From Chlorokybus atmophyticus (taxonomy: Eukaryota; Streptophyta; Chlorokybophyceae; Chlorokybales; Chlorokybaceae): a DNA stretch of 64,000 bases. The translations under genes and the position numbers were made by a program. Below are positions 37,688-48,891 of the stretch, piece after piece. The notes beneath the pieces are model-generated. The model was not told the origin of the DNA and did not search any database. It saw only the letters and a list, made by a program, of their open reading frames with translations. Numbering within the stretch: the stretch's first letter is position 1; each line of letters starts with the position of its first letter. The DNA lies in assembly GCA_009103225.1 (NCBI GenBank), contig RHPI01002048.1, forward strand, positions 386,959 through 450,958. Direction: 5' to 3'.

Positions 37688-38365
37688 ATGCTTGCATAGG
37701 AGTTCGAAGTCAGATGCTGTTGCTGCCGTTGCAGACAACTGCAGCACGTTGCCTCGCTGTGTAGTGTACTTTCTTGCGGGGTCGTATGCTGCTGGGGTCC
37801 ATGCTGATAGCGCGCTTGCTGTTAGTTCTAGTTGCGTGTAGTGTTGCTAGTGATGGTTACCAGATACGGCACAGGTTTCGCTCCCTCGCCATGACTTAAT
37901 GCCCCAGTGAGCTAGCTTGCCAATAACGCTGCAGTCATCAGCCTAAATTCCACTGACAAAGCTAGTGAATGCAGCATGTGTCGGCCTGATGGACACTGCC
38001 AGTATAGTATCGGTTATGTAGTAATGTAGACAGCCATATTGTGTGAGTGGGCATGCGTGTGCATGAAATGCCTGCCTGCCTGCCTGCCCCGATGCCCATG
38101 CGACCAGTTGCAGATGGACTGTGCACTACGGTTATGGTGTCATAAGTGATCGTCTGGCTTTGACGTCCAACAGAACACTGCTCTCAGCAGATAGCGTCAT
38201 TGAGGCAGCAAGTGGCCAATGTATAGTGCAATATGTTCCGTACATATACAAAAACGTTAGGGGCTTATCAAGAGGCAATTGTCCCTCCCGCATCGCAATG
38301 GATCCACAACATGGTGTGTGCAATCGTGCAGCATATCTTGAGAATAATTCAACCAAGCGTATTTA
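37688..38365. other. Convergent spacer
   Basis: This lies between the 3' ends of CCS1 (+) and the SLT-like locus (-). Short TGCC repeats occur at 38071-38088. No gene seen. Confidence 0.6.
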
Positions 38366-40688
38366 CTACACTGCAGGTGGCGCTGCATTTTGCTTTTTCC
38401 GCAGCTCCATAGCGTCCACACCCAACTCCAACTCGCTCTCTCTCTCGTGCTGCAACAGCGCCCCCTTGGATCCGCCACTCTCAAAAGCCTGCACGCGTGT
38501 GCATGTGTGTTTGTACATGTGCGTGCGTGCGCGAGCAGCAGACACCACTATGAGCATAGCTACAAGACTGCAAATGCGGGCCAAGAACAATAAGAAAAGG
38601 CAAAGAACAACAAGCATCTGCATAAGGTTGACATGGCGTTTGTTGAGCGGCGCGTCCCCTTGATCCTCCTTCTCGACGAGTTGCCGCTCGCGAATCCGCC
38701 GTTGCTGCAAACAGAGCCCCAACATCAGGGCAATGGATCCACACATATTGAGCAAGTTCAACACGACAATGTGTGTTTGAGCACGCACTGTGCGCGTGTA
38801 GAGAGGTGTGTTGGGGAAGGGGAGGGGCCTTACATAACGATGGACGGGGTAGATGATGGGCGTAAGCGCAAGGAGGGCGATAGCGAGGGTCCACCACTTA
38901 TTAATGAGGCAGATGATGACAACGGACAAGATGCCAAGGACGGTCTGTAGCGGGACGCCGATGCGCTGACAATACTGTGAACTTGTAGCCGCCGGGCGCC
39001 CACACCATCAGCTTGCACTGGTACCCGATCGGCGTTATAAACGATGCAGACACCGCCATCATCAACGTGTACACAAGCTTCACAAACGTGTAACCCTCCT
39101 TGATGGAAGCCTCGAGCACGATGGGGAACATCAGAGTCACAGCCTGGAACCAACATCAACGTCAGCATCATCACATTGACCCTCAACATCAATGTCATGA
39201 TTAGCAACAGCACGAGAGACAAGTTGCACACACTGACAGCGTTGTTGGTGACCAATTCAGTCATGCGGGCGGTGACGATGTAGACAGCGGCGATGAGGCC
39301 GTTCTTATCGAGGCCGCCGGCCACGATGCCGTCTGCCACGAGCTTGGCTGAACCAGAGTTCAGCATGGCCTTGGAGGTGCCTACGCACAACATACGCGAG
39401 TGAGAGATAACTCTTCCCAACATGTTGGAGAGAGAAAGACAGACGAACATGTACATGGGTGTGCGTGTGTTTTACCAGCGGTGATGGTGATGAGGACTTC
39501 AAGACTGATGCTGGCACGGGTCTCGTTTGGAGTGATGGTTCGGATGAGGAGAAGGATGGCAGCAGCGAACACTGCACAGGTGAGCATGTTGATGTCGGCC
39601 GCCGAGGCACACACCACCATTGCAATGACAGTAATTGCCGCCAAGGGTGCAGCCTCCTCTTCGCCGTGTAGAAGCTGTTCACCTGTTGAACGCAATACCA
39701 TGTGTCATATACACACGTCTACACGTTTGCGTTGGTACTAGATTGTGCTGCTTACTCCGGCGACAAGTGAGAAGTCTTCATTGCGCGCAGGCTTCTTAGC
39801 AATGTTCTTGCTCGCAACGAGTAGTAGGTTGTCGCCCGGTTCGAGGACGATGTCTGCGATGGAGCCCAAAACGTGTGTGGCCTGCCGATGGACGGCGATG
39901 ACGGCGGCCTTGTACTACGGACCTGAACCCCGTCTTGTGCACGCTACGGCTCACCAGCGGGGAGTAGCACAAGCACCACCTCAACAAGAGTTTGTCTAAA
40001 GTCATGCGGTAGAGGTCCAAAAGCACGCCGGTGCCACCGTCGCTGTCCTCATGCGTGAGAAGGAGGCCATCGTGCTGCCAACAAGTTCAGATGGTTGGTT
40101 TCGGTGTAGCACTGGTCAGTTGCTGCTCGGCAAATCAAGCACTGGCGCATGCCAAGCGCACTTTGTGGCTGTGTATTTGCGTGCAAGTATGGGTGTGCCA
40201 AATGTGTGCGTGTACCGGCTATAGCCCACCATGCTCGCAAAGAAGCGCTTATCTCCACCCTGCAGTACGGCCTTTGGCCAGGAGCTGGAGTGATCGTGGC
40301 TTCTTCCTGCGGTTGGTTTCCTCCTCCCCTATCGATCTGCGCAAGGAAGAGGCCCGGCACGTGGCGCATGTTGGCCTTCTCGATGGTCTTGCCCTCCACC
40401 TTGCCGCCGAGCGCCACAGAGGCCACGATAACGTATTGGCGCGAGTTCTTGTACACGTCCGCCGAGGTATGACGGTCAGGAAGCAACTTGTCGCCAAGCG
40501 TCGCGAGCAAGATGCCGCCGCTGATTGCAGCCGGTAAGCCCACCTCAGCAATCTGAAAGAACCCAACCTGCATCACGAATGACAAATATGTGAGAGAGAG
40601 AGAGAGAGGCAGAAGAGATATTGCAAGAACATCATCATGCGCACAATAACACATGCAGTCATGCAAGCGCACGCTGACACGCATGCAG

Positions 40689-40804
40689 ACACACACACAC
40701 GCATGCAGACACACACACACACACACGCACACGCACACGCACACGCACACGCACACCCACACGCACACGCACACGCACACGCACACGCACACGCACACGC
40801 ACAC
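40689..40804. repeat. CA/GCAC microsatellite
   Basis: A pure dinucleotide run grading into CACACG hexamers, within an intron of the SLT-like locus. Confidence 0.9.
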
Positions 40805-40851
40805 ATGCGCTTTCGCGCCCAGCGTGCCCAACGAGCTGGTTGGGATGATAT

Positions 40852-40930
40852 TGTCACGGATGACTAAATAATAAGGCCACAATTCCAGCAAAACACACTT
40901 TGTGCTTTTGTGGCCTAGTGGTTTGTTACA
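40852..40930 (+). repeat. Left LTR of the mini-element
   Basis: 79 bp, TG...CA, ending in a GGCCTAGTGGTTTGTTACA tail. Confidence 0.88.
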
Positions 40931-41262
40931 TTGGTCATCGGAGCTTGAGACCCAAAAAGTCCTGAGGTTGAACCGCCTTGCGGCAGATCAAAACGGATTT
41001 TTGCGGTCATTGTTCAATCCAAGGGGTCGCGCGCGCCTGGTTAGGGCAGTAACGCGCGACTTGCCGGACGGCAGTCGGTCGTTCCGACGCATCGCGCTTG
41101 ATACTACGCGACTTTGCCTGACGACTGACAATCGGTCCCACACGCGCAATGCGCGCTGCGACTGCTCATTGATGATTGCAAAATCGCTTCCACTGCTCAG
41201 TGACGAGAGCCCTGTAAACACTCACATCCAATGAGGACATTAGTCACCTAAGTGGGGGGGAA

Positions 41263-41341
41263 TGTCACGGATGACTAAATAATGATGCCACAATGGCCGC
41301 AAAACACACTTCGTGCTTTTGTGGCCTAGTGGTTTGTTACA
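41263..41341 (+). repeat. Right LTR of the mini-element
   Basis: 79 bp, TG...CA, differing from the left copy by a few substitutions only, with no length difference. Confidence 0.88.
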
Positions 41342-41789
41342 GATATGGTGACGGTACGATAAAACCGTGAGCTTACTTGAAACCAGGGATGTTCTGTTGT
41401 GCAAGGAAGTTGACGATGAGGTTGGTGCCGATGATAAAGCATGTGCCGCCGACGATGGCTGCATAGGAGAGTGGTATGAGGAAGTTGAAGGGTGCGCGGT
41501 TGGCTGCGCGCGAGAGTATTCGAGTAGCGCGGGGATCATCATCGCCACGATGTTTGCGTGTTGTTTTAAAGCATTGACAGCGCCGCGATGGGCACGTAGA
41601 TCCTCAGCACCGACTCCGTGTGCATCGGCCACCGCCCAAGCCGCCACGTTAACACACACTGCGCGACTTCATCAGCTCCGTAGTCTCCACCGATGCGCAC
41701 AAGCACATAAAGGCAATGTGAGCATCTCATTGGGCCATATTAATGGACATGTATGCATGTACAGAACGATTGATATGTGCTGTGTGCCA

Positions 41790-41880
41790 TTATAACATCG
41801 GCGCCTTAACATTAGACTACGGCAGCAGAGTTCGCTGCCATATAGGGAGCCACATGCCTCATGTATGTCCCATACCATAT
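41790..41880 (-). repeat. 91-bp dispersed repeat, copy 1
   Basis: Aligns without net length change to 43830-43920 (offset exactly 2040). Shared segments include ggcgccttaac, ctacggcagc, cacatgcctcat and gtcccataccatat. On the minus strand it has a GTAGYCTAGTG-like tRNA A-box-like element. Confidence 0.75.
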
Positions 41881-42390
41881 CGTCGCAAAATGTCTTCCCT
41901 GCCGGCCCACAAAACATTGGCAACGGCCGTGCACCTGAGGGTACCCATTTAAACTGTCGTGGCATAATCCACCTGTAATCTCGACACAGGGACCTGAGTA
42001 TAATGGCCGTCACCATAGTCAGTCGGCGGCCGTCTGCATAAAAGGACTGACCCTACTGAAAGGTACCTAAAAGTTGCCAACTTAGTCATAATAAGGCGAC
42101 TTTGCCTAACTGAAGTACCTAACCATTATTGAACAGTTAGGTACCGGCGACTGTACGCTAACTGAGCAAAATTATCAGGTCCCTTAAGGTACCTTCAAGG
42201 TATCACCCGTTGATGATTTGTACCTTTGCAGGTACCTGTTGATACCGCTCAGTCATGATTGGGTGTCACACGTAATTATCGTCGAAAGAATGTGCTTGAA
42301 AAATAAGTAACTAATGTATAATTCATTAATATCTTTTATAATTAATATATAATTAATTAAACAAGATATTACAACGTAAATTACACTGAG

Positions 42391-42423
<33 letters not shown>

Positions 42424-42440
42424 GTAGTAGTACTACTACC
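42391..42440. repeat. Palindromic CTA/TAG trinucleotide array
   Basis: A (CTA)n array switches to (GTA)n within about 50 bp, so it can fold on itself as a hairpin. Confidence 0.85.
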
Positions 42441-43829
42441 CTTGTACTAAGCTGCCGCTCCAGCACCGCCGTCGCTGTTCGTCCTCTGCCGCCGGCGCTG
42501 GACAGCACAAGGCGGTGAAGGCAATTAAACAAGCGCAATGAACATACACAACATACACAACATACACACTCACATGCTGCCGCTTGCCATGTACCGCCGC
42601 CGCCGCTGCCGCCTAGCTCAGTTTGGCCTAGCCAGGCTTGGCCTGCCTTGGTTAAGCTTAGCCTGGCATGGCATGGCCGCCCTAAGACAAGAAGGGTGGT
42701 TAGGCTGCATGCGGTGTTGTGCGTAGTGCAACGTTAGACAGCAACCAAACTTACCTACTGTACGCCGCTGCCGCCGCCGCCGCCATCATCATCGCCACGA
42801 CACAATTGTCCTTGAAGCCGTTGAGCATTTGAAACAAATGCACGGCTTTAAGTTCAGTTTAAATTTCAATTATACAATCATACCATAAAAAGGTACGACG
42901 GCACCAGTATACTTTGTCGTGATGAGTACCATACTGGGTACTATAATGGAGCTGTTGTACCACTGTTGTACTCGCCGCCATTGCTCCTCCCTCTTTGGTG
43001 ACTTAGTTGGGACTGAGTGGTCACTTGCTTGCCAATTAACGTTCGTCGCCGCCGCGGCTTGTGTACGGCCGGCGGCCGGCTGCGGTACAACTTTAACTCG
43101 CTGATATCATTTGTCGCCATTAGGGTCATGAACATTTACCTAACTGTCATAACCTTATGCAATTGGTAGGTTGCCGTTGCGTAAGCTGGATGAGCGGCGG
43201 CGGTCGGCCGTCAGAATATGTTGCTGTCACGTCATCACTGATAGGCAATAGTCCACTTTATTGTGCGATAGGCGGTCGGCAATTTATTGTTGTCCACAAC
43301 ATGCACCCGTAGCCCATTCAGTCCCTTTATGCCTCAAGTCGTTAGGGTCGCTACGGTCAGATAGGGTCAGGCACCCTACAGTCCCTTAGTCCCTTGTCAA
43401 TCACCGTGTAAAATTTGCGACGATATGTTACATTTCTCGCAACCCATTACCCGTGAGGATCACCGTGCATGAACCAAATACGGCGACTGTAGGTAGTTAG
43501 TACCTAGGCCGGTCCGGTGTCGCCAATCGAGCTCGCCGCGACCTATCCACAACCGGCAAGTCGCACGCCTGACCCTCGTGCCCGTCTTCATGGGACCGGG
43601 CTGTTGTCACTGCACGCCGACAGCAAGTCATCAGGCAAACCTGCGACCGCTCAGACGGTCGTAGGATCATAAGTACCACCGCTGCAACGGGTGCGACTGA
43701 CGCACCGCAGGCCCCGCGCGGTGCGTACCGCCATTTATTTGCTAAATTTTGTGTTGGATCGAATTCACGGCAACTAGCAGTCGTTATCCTCATGGGTTCC
43801 AAACCTATGCCGCTCAGCTCCGTTGCCAC

Positions 43830-43920
43830 CGTATCATTGGCGCCTTAACCACTAGGCTACGGCAGCAAAAGTCGCTGCCATAGGAGGAGCCACATGCCTC
43901 ATATATGTCCCATACCATAT
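43830..43920 (-). repeat. 91-bp dispersed repeat, copy 2
   Basis: Partner of 41790-41880. On the minus strand it is followed directly by GGTGGCAACGGAGCTGAG (43829-43812), resembling the TGG.A.CGGAGCT primer-binding site of the 40.9-kb mini-element. It may be the 5' LTR of a related minus-strand element whose 3' LTR is copy 1. Confidence 0.6.
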
Positions 43921-44226
43921 ATGTTACAGCCACATGGTATGCGAAACCGCCACCTACTCCGCACATAACCGGGTCTAGTCTGCTGGATACGACCAGGTGA
44001 AAACCAAACCAGAATAGGTGCTGGCTAGGTACGAAAACCAGGCATAGCTGGTCTTGGGACTAGGGTCTACCCTGGTCCTTACCTACTTTATCACCGCGAA
44101 AAACAATGTACAACCATATATGGAGAGACATCTGCACCAGGCGGCAATAGCGGGCGCTGAAAGCCGCGAACCAGGGTCAAATCATGACGTATGACCGCGA
44201 AAACCAACCATGTTTAAATTCCCTCG

Positions 44227-44605
44227 ATTGTCACCGCTACTTCACCAATTTCCGCACTAGGGGTACGCGGCACCTATGCAATCTACAATACGAGGTACTT
44301 ATATAAGTCACCGGTTATTTCATTGTCACCGCTAATTCACCCATTTCCGCACTAGGGGTACGCGGCACCTATGCAATCTACAATACGAGGTACTTATGTA
44401 GGTCACCGGTTATTCGATCAGCATCTAACCGCCAATTATAGTTAACTATATGCAATACATGTATTGTCACCGCTAATTCACCCATCTCCGCACTAGGGGT
44501 ACGCGGCACCTATGCAATCTACAATACGAGGTACTTATGTTGGTCATCGGTTATTCGATCAGCATCTAACCGCCCATTATAGTTAATATCATGCTATACA
44601 TGAAA
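44227..44605. repeat. Three-copy tandem repeat (95/141-bp period)
   Basis: Copies start at about 44227, 44322 and 44463. Each holds an almost identical block of about 70 bp containing cgcactaggggtacgcggc and aatacgaggtacttat. Copy 1 lacks the roughly 46-bp tail found in copies 2 and 3. Confidence 0.88.
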
Positions 44606-44634
44606 TGTGTAGCATGATATCCACATTCGTTTGG

Positions 44635-44706
44635 TCGTCGCCCGATGGGTTTCGACCTCAAGCGCAAAGGCTGATAGCCTCCGCTCAACCCACTGAGCCA
44701 CATTTA
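44635..44706 (-). repeat. tRNA-like sequence, probable SINE head or tRNA relic
   Basis: On the minus strand TGGCTCAGTGGGTTGAGC matches an RNA polymerase III A box with a pairing D arm (GCTC/GAGC), and about 30 bases later GGTCGAAACCC matches a B box. Acceptor-stem pairing is not evident, so a functional tRNA is unlikely. Confidence 0.5.
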
Positions 44707-44944
44707 GCGCACTCGACAATTGTGGTAGATGGTTGACCCTCTATAGTGTTGTCAGCGCATGTCCCTCAACCGCTGCTCTGCGCAACGGTTGAAGTACTTG
44801 CACTTGACAACACTATACAGGTACAAGGTTTTATCGGCCACCAGCAGCAAAAGGTGACCGGTTAACCAACTGCGTTACACCCTTAACTACCTACGATCAG
44901 TTACCAGCATACGTACTCATACCAAAAACGTACGTTACCCACTA

Positions 44945-45373
44945 CAGTCTACCCTCGATGTAACATACCCTCACATTAAGAGCATCTACGATATAAGAGC
45001 CAAAAGGCCTTTGCAATTTCGTGCATATAAGCAAAATCACCTCCCAATAAGAGTAAGAGCACTCGATATAGGAGCGCTCTGACCTAGTAGGCAACTCTCT
45101 TATCGAGAGGGGGTTACGCAGGGGGTTACGCTCTAGTTACGCAGGGTTACGCAGGGTTACGGGTTAAGGTTACGGTTACGGATTACGGGTTACACGTTAC
45201 GCAAGGTGTTACGCAGGGGTTACGCATGAGGTTACCTCATAATAAGAGCTACAACTCTTATTATGAGGTTCCCTCTTTCAAAGAGCAGGTGCTCTTATTT
45301 CGAGGTAAGAGCACCTCAATATAAGAGCGCAATGGGCTCGCATAAACGTGGCTCTTATATCGAGGGTAGACTG
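44945..45373. mobile_element. Tc1/mariner-type MITE, 429 bp
   Basis: The terminal inverted repeats CAGTCTACCCTCGATGTAA (left, 44945-44963) and its near-exact inverse (right, 45355-45373) match at 18 of 19 positions. They are flanked on both sides by TA (44943-44944 and 45374-45375), the mariner target duplication; TIRs of the CAGT..(C)CTCGATATAA form are typical of that superfamily. Inside are repeated ataagagc subterminal motifs, a 14-bp perfect hairpin at 45235-45268 and a degenerate ggTTACGca array (45108-45232). There is no transposase. Confidence 0.87.
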
Positions 45374-46482
45374 TACATGTATAGAAGTGCAAGCCAGGTG
45401 TGGAAAAACGTCCATAGTACGGGTGCGTCTTTGCTATTTTGCGCGCCGTTAGCGCGGCTTGTAGGCCACCTCGCAGCCCTAGGGTTGTACGGTACAACTG
45501 GTCACCTGGTGCGACTGGGCGCCATAAATGGTTGCCAATCACCCTGGTGCGGACTTCCGCAACTCATAAACCAGGGTCAATGCGCGCCATCGTATGGCGC
45601 GTATTTTTGGCTTTGTGGAACTCTAGTTCCGAACTGCTTGCCGCCGTGTATGTACAGTGCTGCTGCTCACCCTTGGTGACGACAAATAAGACGGCCACTG
45701 TCAGCAGGCCGGTGTTGTTGAAGCCGTTTTAGCCTCATTTAAAGTGAATCTGTGCACCGATCATGCTGATCAGCCGGCAGCCACGAACAACTTGAGCTGA
45801 GCCCTCTTCATTGACATTACGACCACAACCATAACCTCAACACATCCGCTACAGCGAATGTGGACATTGCTAACATGCACGATTGCCTGTCCTGCCCACC
45901 TTAAGGGGTATGAAGATGATGAGGCAACCCATCATGACCATGTTTGACGGCGCTCAGTGCACAGGGAGGGGCAATTAATGATGTGTACGTGCATTGGGTC
46001 ACAGATGCCGAAGTCTATATAATACACATATTATAGTAGCGCATAGATCTTACATACATTGCATATGAGCACGCACTAGGCCTACCACGCCTAAGCCGAC
46101 TTACTGCAAAGGCCATGACCACGAGCATGCAAAGCACCAGGCATAATGTCAGCATGGACTCTCAGAGCTCGTATTCCGCCATCATAACGCTTAACAAAAG
46201 AGAATACACTTCTTTTCCAGCTGGTTGCGGTAGCTAGCGTGCGACTTGCATGGAGAGCTTAAGAACTTTACTTGCGCCTTTGCCACAGAGCCGTCCATGC
46301 ACACAATGTCAGCAAAAGCAGTAGTTTGTTTTCGTCGCCAGGCGGCCGCCAATCTCCGGAGACCAGTATCCGTAGTCAGTCATCTGTAAATCCCGTGCAG
46401 TGCACACCTCGCTGCATCGACAGTGAAGGTCACTGTTCGGCGATGTTGTCGCTATCAGAAGCGGCTCCTCTCAAATACGGCG

Positions 46483-46670
46483 AAAGCTATCACTGTTCAT
46501 TGAACTGTTTTTATTAATGGCAAGCTCACACAGATTGATTGTAATTTGTTGCGAGTTTGATGCATATTGTAATGATAAGCTATCACCCATCAATGAACAG
46601 TGTTCATTGGTGGCAAGCTCACATCAATTTATTGTAATTTGGTGCGAGTTTGATGCATATTGTTATGATA
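46483..46670. repeat. 94-bp tandem duplication
   Basis: Two units, starting at 46483 and 46577, both begin aagctatcac and share tggcaagctcaca, attgtaattt and gcgagtttgatgcatattgt. About 85% identical by eye. Confidence 0.85.
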
Positions 46671-48891
46671 AGGCATGCAGGGATAACCACACTGATGCGG
46701 AATGTTATTGATATGTGTATGCATACATGCATATGCATGCAACGGTTGCGGGTGAGGCTTACATGATTAAAGTCAAGAATATATTATATATATGATCTTT
46801 TACTCGTATAATTGAGAATGCATAAGTGTCGAGATGCTGTATAACATGTCAATGCTTACCGTCTCAACATAGCAAATAGTTTGTATCCTGACCTATATAC
46901 ATGAATATGATACAAGCTGATGACTTTGAAAAGTCGTGCTCACACCTCTTTTACATGTAGACCAACCTTGCGGATAATTGACAAATAATGTTTTTTGCAG
47001 CATGCATTTTTTGCAGTCAGTGAGAAAATGAGGAAAAACGCGCGTGGCGGCGAAATAAGCCTGGTAGTGGTATCGTATCAAAATTGAAAATGTGGTTTGC
47101 TTATTGGTATGTCACTTTTTGTCTCACCATTTTTCATGCCCCATTCACACTTTTGCCCCCTATCTTAAACCTTAAATGTCCCGGAACTGGATGTTGGCCT
47201 TCATGTGTTAAGAGTATGAGGTGAAGATATACAACCCTGATTGAAAATTTGAATCTTTGGTTCGAATATGTAAGGATCACGTGTAAGCTTATACGGTGTT
47301 CAGAAGCACCAACCAAGTGGATTCACATATAAGTTGTAATTGAATTTAACAACACGTCACACAGAAGCATGCATGTATATTAAGTTCATGTACGCACAAA
47401 CTTGTGGACGCACCCACCCACAGAGAGTGCTTGACCATAACTGTTACGTCTGAAGTATTGGCGTAAGTCACTCTCATGCCTTTACTTATATAATAAGTAG
47501 GAAGGACCAAGTGAGGACTTCATATAGTCGTGATGTGTGTAGCAGCGGTATACTAGCTCATGAAGTCAGGAACTATGCACTTAGTGTACAAGGACCCAAC
47601 ATCTACACAAGGCACCAATACCAATAAGTACAGGATTGGTAAATGTCAATGCGCAGTGTCGTAAGCGAGTAAGTGTGCTGCATGTGTTGGTGTCCGAGAT
47701 TGGACAAGGTCAGCCTGTGCTGACAGGTCAAGGCATAGTTGGCGAGGCCTTGTTAGCCTCGGACATCGTATGTTTCAGGTCGGGAGAGCAGAAGAGACTA
47801 TAAAGGTATGACTATCGTCTTGTGATAGCAATCGGTCACTGATTTTTCAAGACCAATTGTGTCGGGGATGCCTAGGTGAAGCTGTTGAAATAGTTCTCCC
47901 CGTTTACTCCCTTATGGGTTGTGGCTGGTTACAAGGCGTGTTAGGTTTAACTGCTTGTGCATAAATTACTTTTCGTGACCCTCACTAGCAATTGAGTGAG
48001 AGGTCAACATGACAATAACAAGAAGTTTATTTTACATTGCAACCACGGTATTACCAACGTGCCTCCAAATATACAGACGACAAGATGACAAAACTGATAC
48101 AATGATATTATTACATGGAGCTCATTGGTATATGCATTTTGGCTGCATAAAAGGCTCTGTGTAACATGGACGTAAACAATTTACGGTTGTATAACCCTTA
48201 ACAACAGGCCCCGATATCTGCTTAATTAGCACAATAATGATAGTTGTTCCTGTCTATTGTATTAAGCTGTTAAGTTCCTTGAATAGAGCTTTCGTCACCA
48301 TGATGTTGATAAATGTAACATACTATAGCATAATTTAAATTCGTGGTGTATACAATTTCACATGTTAAGTGTGGCTGCAAAACAATACTTTATATCGTGT
48401 ATAATGCAATAGACTTATGCAATGCTCAGACGCTTGTATCTACAACTCTACAACATTAATCAAATAAGCTATCAAACCGGTCCCGTGGTTTATGCGGAAG
48501 TTTCACAATCCAATGTGTGAGAACAGCCCACAAGTCATCTCACCTAACTTCTCTTCACTACTATGAAAGCTGCTTAGCGGTACTAGATGTTGTTCCGGGC
48601 GTAAGATGATAACCCACACATCGAAGTACCGCATGATGCATACCTGGAAAGAGGCTTGTGTTGCAGGTTGCCAATGCTCATTGCATAGAACATGCAACAC
48701 GCGAAGGTGGCCTTTCGAATACAGACAACTACTCGCAATCAATGGTTAATGCTGCCCTATGCGCGAGCAATGTATACTCCAACAATTGTCAACACTTGTC
48801 AACGGCGCTATGCTTTACCCAACACTGAACACCAACACTGACCAATAACACACCTATGGCCACCAATGTCACCAACCCATGAATCGCTCAC

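Larger units (their letters stand above)
40852..41341 (+). mobile_element. Miniature LTR retrotransposon (TRIM/SMART-like), 490 bp
   Basis: Two 79-bp direct repeats (40852-40930 and 41263-41341), about 90% identical, each begin TG and end CA. The element is bounded by a perfect 5-bp duplication, gatat, at 40847-40851 and 41342-41346. One base after the left repeat is TGGTCATCGGAGCTT (40932-40946), close to the initiator-Met tRNA primer-binding site of plant LTR elements. Just before the right repeat is a purine tract, agtgggggggaa (41251-41262). The 332-bp interior has no coding capacity. This is the full structure of a non-autonomous terminal-repeat retrotransposon in miniature, and both LTRs are shorter than in most described TRIMs. 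It lies in an intron of the SLT-like locus. Confidence 0.9.
38366..41650 (-). pseudogene. SLT/SAC1-like sodium/sulfate transporter relative (SLC13/DASS), frame-disrupted and 5'-truncated
   Basis: Read leftward on the minus strand, the blocks follow the SLT order. A permease half (about 41650-41380) has LRIYVPIAALSML, NIVAMMIPALLEYSR, PFNFLIPLSYAAIVGGTC and NLIVNFLAQQNIPGF. RCK/TrkA-C segments follow (40567-40210 and 40074-39756; KTIEKANMRHVPGLFLAQID, YKAAVIAVHR, LEPGDNLLLVASKN). Clean permease exons come next: 39674-39476, 39380-39238 and 39143 onward, with ELVTNNA and FITPIGYQCKLMVWAPGGYKF. Unlike every neighbouring gene the frame breaks repeatedly: a TAA after ALSML (near 41570), shifts near 41562, 41511, 40275, 39985 and 39930, and one near 38977. 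Exons upstream of 41650 were not found, and a retroelement sits in one intron. It could be a true pseudogene or a poorly polished allele. A possible C-terminal tail runs to a stop at 38366. Confidence 0.78.
41651..48891. other. Gene-free repeat island
   Basis: 7.2 kb with no recognisable protein on either strand. It contains a 2040-bp-spaced repeat pair, trinucleotide and tandem repeats, tRNA-like sequence, a mariner-type MITE and a 94-bp tandem duplication (annotated separately). 46.7-48.9 kb is AT-rich and unassigned. Confidence 0.7.

Noticed and set aside
40902-41234. 110-codon frame inside the mini-retroelement
   Set aside because: It crosses the primer-binding site and interior with no similarity to gag or pol.
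44227-44605. Possible CRISPR-like array
   Set aside because: Three copies with uneven spacing and long repeats in a eukaryotic genome; no cas genes.
44635-44706. Functional tRNA gene
   Set aside because: A- and B-box-like sequences are present, but acceptor-stem pairing is missing and the anticodon loop is irregular.
45108-45232. TTACGG-like repeats resembling telomeric sequence
   Set aside because: Units are irregular and do not match green-lineage TTTAGGG; they lie inside a MITE, not at a chromosome end.
47687-47996. Possible solo LTR starting TGTTGGTGTCCGAG, with an internal TATAAA-like box
   Set aside because: No matching CA end or target duplication could be found.
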